The translations under genes were made by a program, and so were the position numbers. This document shows positions 6,542 to 7,690 of a stretch of 7,690 bases of DNA, in pieces. How positions within the stretch are numbered: the stretch's first letter is position 1; the number at the start of each line of letters is the position of its first letter. Source of the stretch: JBOFEH01 sp051650265 (GTDB lineage: Bacteria; Bacillota; Clostridia; Lachnospirales; Cellulosilyticaceae); contig JBOFIR010000007.1 of the NCBI GenBank assembly GCA_051650265.1, forward strand, positions 1 to 7,690, given 5' to 3'. The notes under the pieces were generated by a model. That model saw only the letters and a list, made by a program, of their open reading frames with translations, made no database searches and had not been told where the DNA came from.

Positions 6542-7690
6542 TTAAAACACCTGAACCACAAAGTCCTCCTGAAGCATATCTATCTCAAGTAAATAGAGGG
6601 CATTAATGAGTGAAGCCACCATATCTATCTTGCCAGTTGATTTCTTCTTATTGACGTATCTGTTCAGGTTCGTATCATATAAACACCTTGCATTAGCAAA
6701 GTTCACTTCTAATAATCTGTTATTTTCATATCCAAACTGTTGGGTGAGAACCAACTCCTCTAGTAGCTTAGTAGGGCTATGTAATACACTTGAATGCTGC
6801 TTAATCTCTGTGGTTTCATGCCCACTACTTTCTAGCTTCTGTGCTGTACTGAGGCAGTTATATCTATCAAAGCCAATGCCCATAATAACCACACCATACT
6901 TCTCTTCTAAGCCCAATATAAAGCTTTCTATAAAGCCATAGTCAACCACATTTTCACCACAAGCAAAACAGTTTTCATTCCTAATCATAGCCCGATAATC
7001 GACCTTCTCAATACGTGTCTTCTCCTCTACACGATCTGCAGGGATGAATGCCCACACATTTGCATATACCTTCCCTGCCTCCTCAGTTACCATCGCAACA
7101 GAACAGTTATCCGTAGTCATAGCAAGGTCAATGCCTATATAGACTTGTCTACCACACCAATCAAAAGGCTCGTGCAGTCGGCATTTCTTGACTTCCTCTG
7201 TAGGGATATAGATTTCTCCAATCATGCCATCAAGCCAAATATTTAAATGCTTACACTTGAATGAGGTCAGCTTTGCCCCACCCATTTCTAGTGCCTTTTT
7301 ATATTCACTTTCTAGGTACTCCTTGCCATCTTCTAATGTACTTTGTAACGGATTAGCCTTCATAAAGTTTTCTACAGTCATTTCATCTTTTTCATCTAGG
7401 CTGTAGAGCATCGCAAAGAGCTTCTCATCATCAACCACACCATCAATTACCTTCTTGCTATAGTCAGTCCATTCTAGGAATGGGTTCTGGGTGTTTGGAT
7501 AGCTGGTGCTGATTAGTATTAAAAGTCTGTTTTGAACTGATAGCATACCTGATGTCATGGATTCAATGAGTCCTCCATCTTTGGCAGCACCAACCTCATC
7601 TATACAAGCTGCTGAAACTCTTCTTCCATCTGTTGTGTTTGCATCACTTGATAATGCTCGAAGGGTATTTTGATTAATCTTGCATGTTAT
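6542..7690 (-). CDS. Phage terminase large subunit (N-terminus outside window)
   Basis: This is the DNA-packaging motor ATPase and nuclease, which cuts concatemeric phage DNA and pumps it through the portal into the prohead. The frame is open to the window edge, so the 382 residues here are the C-terminal part; the first Met in frame (7558) is internal. Numbering from the edge, AACIDEVG at about 28-34 is a Walker B motif with the catalytic Asp-Glu pair, and LLILIST at 56-62 fits the ATPase coupling motif. The Walker A motif must lie upstream. The RNase H-like nuclease domain follows: YIGIDLA (Asp at about 188), GIGFDRYNC (Asp at about 275) and GKIDMVASLINA (Asp at about 356) supply the usual acidic metal-binding residues. 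This pattern matches the HK97/phiC31-like TerL group (Terminase_1 type). It ends 15 bases before the portal start, within the same operon. The family call is firm; the exact subfamily is inferred from memory. Confidence 0.93.
   Translation of the reverse strand: MTCKINQNTLRALSSDANTTDGRRVSAACIDEVGAAKDGGLIESMTSGMLSVQNRLLILISTSYPNTQNPFLEWTDYSKKVIDGVVDDEKLFAMLYSLDEKDEMTVENFMKANPLQSTLEDGKEYLESEYKKALEMGGAKLTSFKCKHLNIWLDGMIGEIYIPTEEVKKCRLHEPFDWCGRQVYIGIDLAMTTDNCSVAMVTEEAGKVYANVWAFIPADRVEEKTRIEKVDYRAMIRNENCFACGENVVDYGFIESFILGLEEKYGVVIMGIGFDRYNCLSTAQKLESSGHETTEIKQHSSVLHSPTKLLEELVLTQQFGYENNRLLEVNFANARCLYDTNLNRYVNKKKSTGKIDMVASLINALYLLEIDMLQEDFVVQVF

Noticed and set aside
6606..6941. Plus-strand open frame of 111 residues antisense to the terminase
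   Set aside because: The opposite strand carries the conserved nuclease motifs; this frame is low-complexity in feel and has no family likeness. The same holds for the plus-strand frames at 2910-3185, 3669-3893, 4266-4538, 5562-5786, 5891-6112 and 7224-7406.

Overview
The window is the head and packaging module of a tailed (HK97-type) bacteriophage or prophage of a low-GC Gram-positive host, most likely a member of the Clostridia or a related Firmicute. The base composition is AT-rich, ribosome binding sites are strong and of the AAAGGAGG type, and every real gene lies on the minus strand. The gene order, read along the minus strand from the high-coordinate end, is the standard one: terminase large subunit (cut by the window edge), portal, prohead protease, major capsid protein, head-tail connector. 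The portal and protease genes overlap, and the capsid and connector genes are one base apart, as expected for one late operon.

Two insertions break this ordinary module. First, between protease and capsid (about 4046-4686) sits a small gene for a 162-residue protein with an N-terminal membrane or signal segment, of no family I recognise. It has its own perfect TATAAT box just after the protease stop codon, its own strong ribosome binding site, and a near-perfect Rho-independent terminator behind it. That is the layout of a phage 'moron': a cargo gene carried inside a late operon and expressed independently, perhaps from the lysogen.

Second, the head-tail connector gene is interrupted after codon 67 plus one base by a group II intron. 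The intron starts with the conserved GTGTG at 2618 and fills the rest of the window (1-2618). It contains about 730 bases of 5' ribozyme RNA, a 607-residue reverse transcriptase/maturase with an HNH endonuclease domain, and a recognisable domain V that runs to the last base of the window. Domain VI, the 3' splice site and connector exon 2 lie outside the window. Intron and host gene share a strand, so splicing could restore the connector. The exon break falls in a ...EFYD|N-R-like position, which agrees with the connector family pattern.

Together, a phage capsid assembly gene appears to depend on RNA splicing by a retroelement, and an independently controlled cargo gene sits in the same late operon. 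No CRISPR array, tRNA, rRNA or attachment site was seen.
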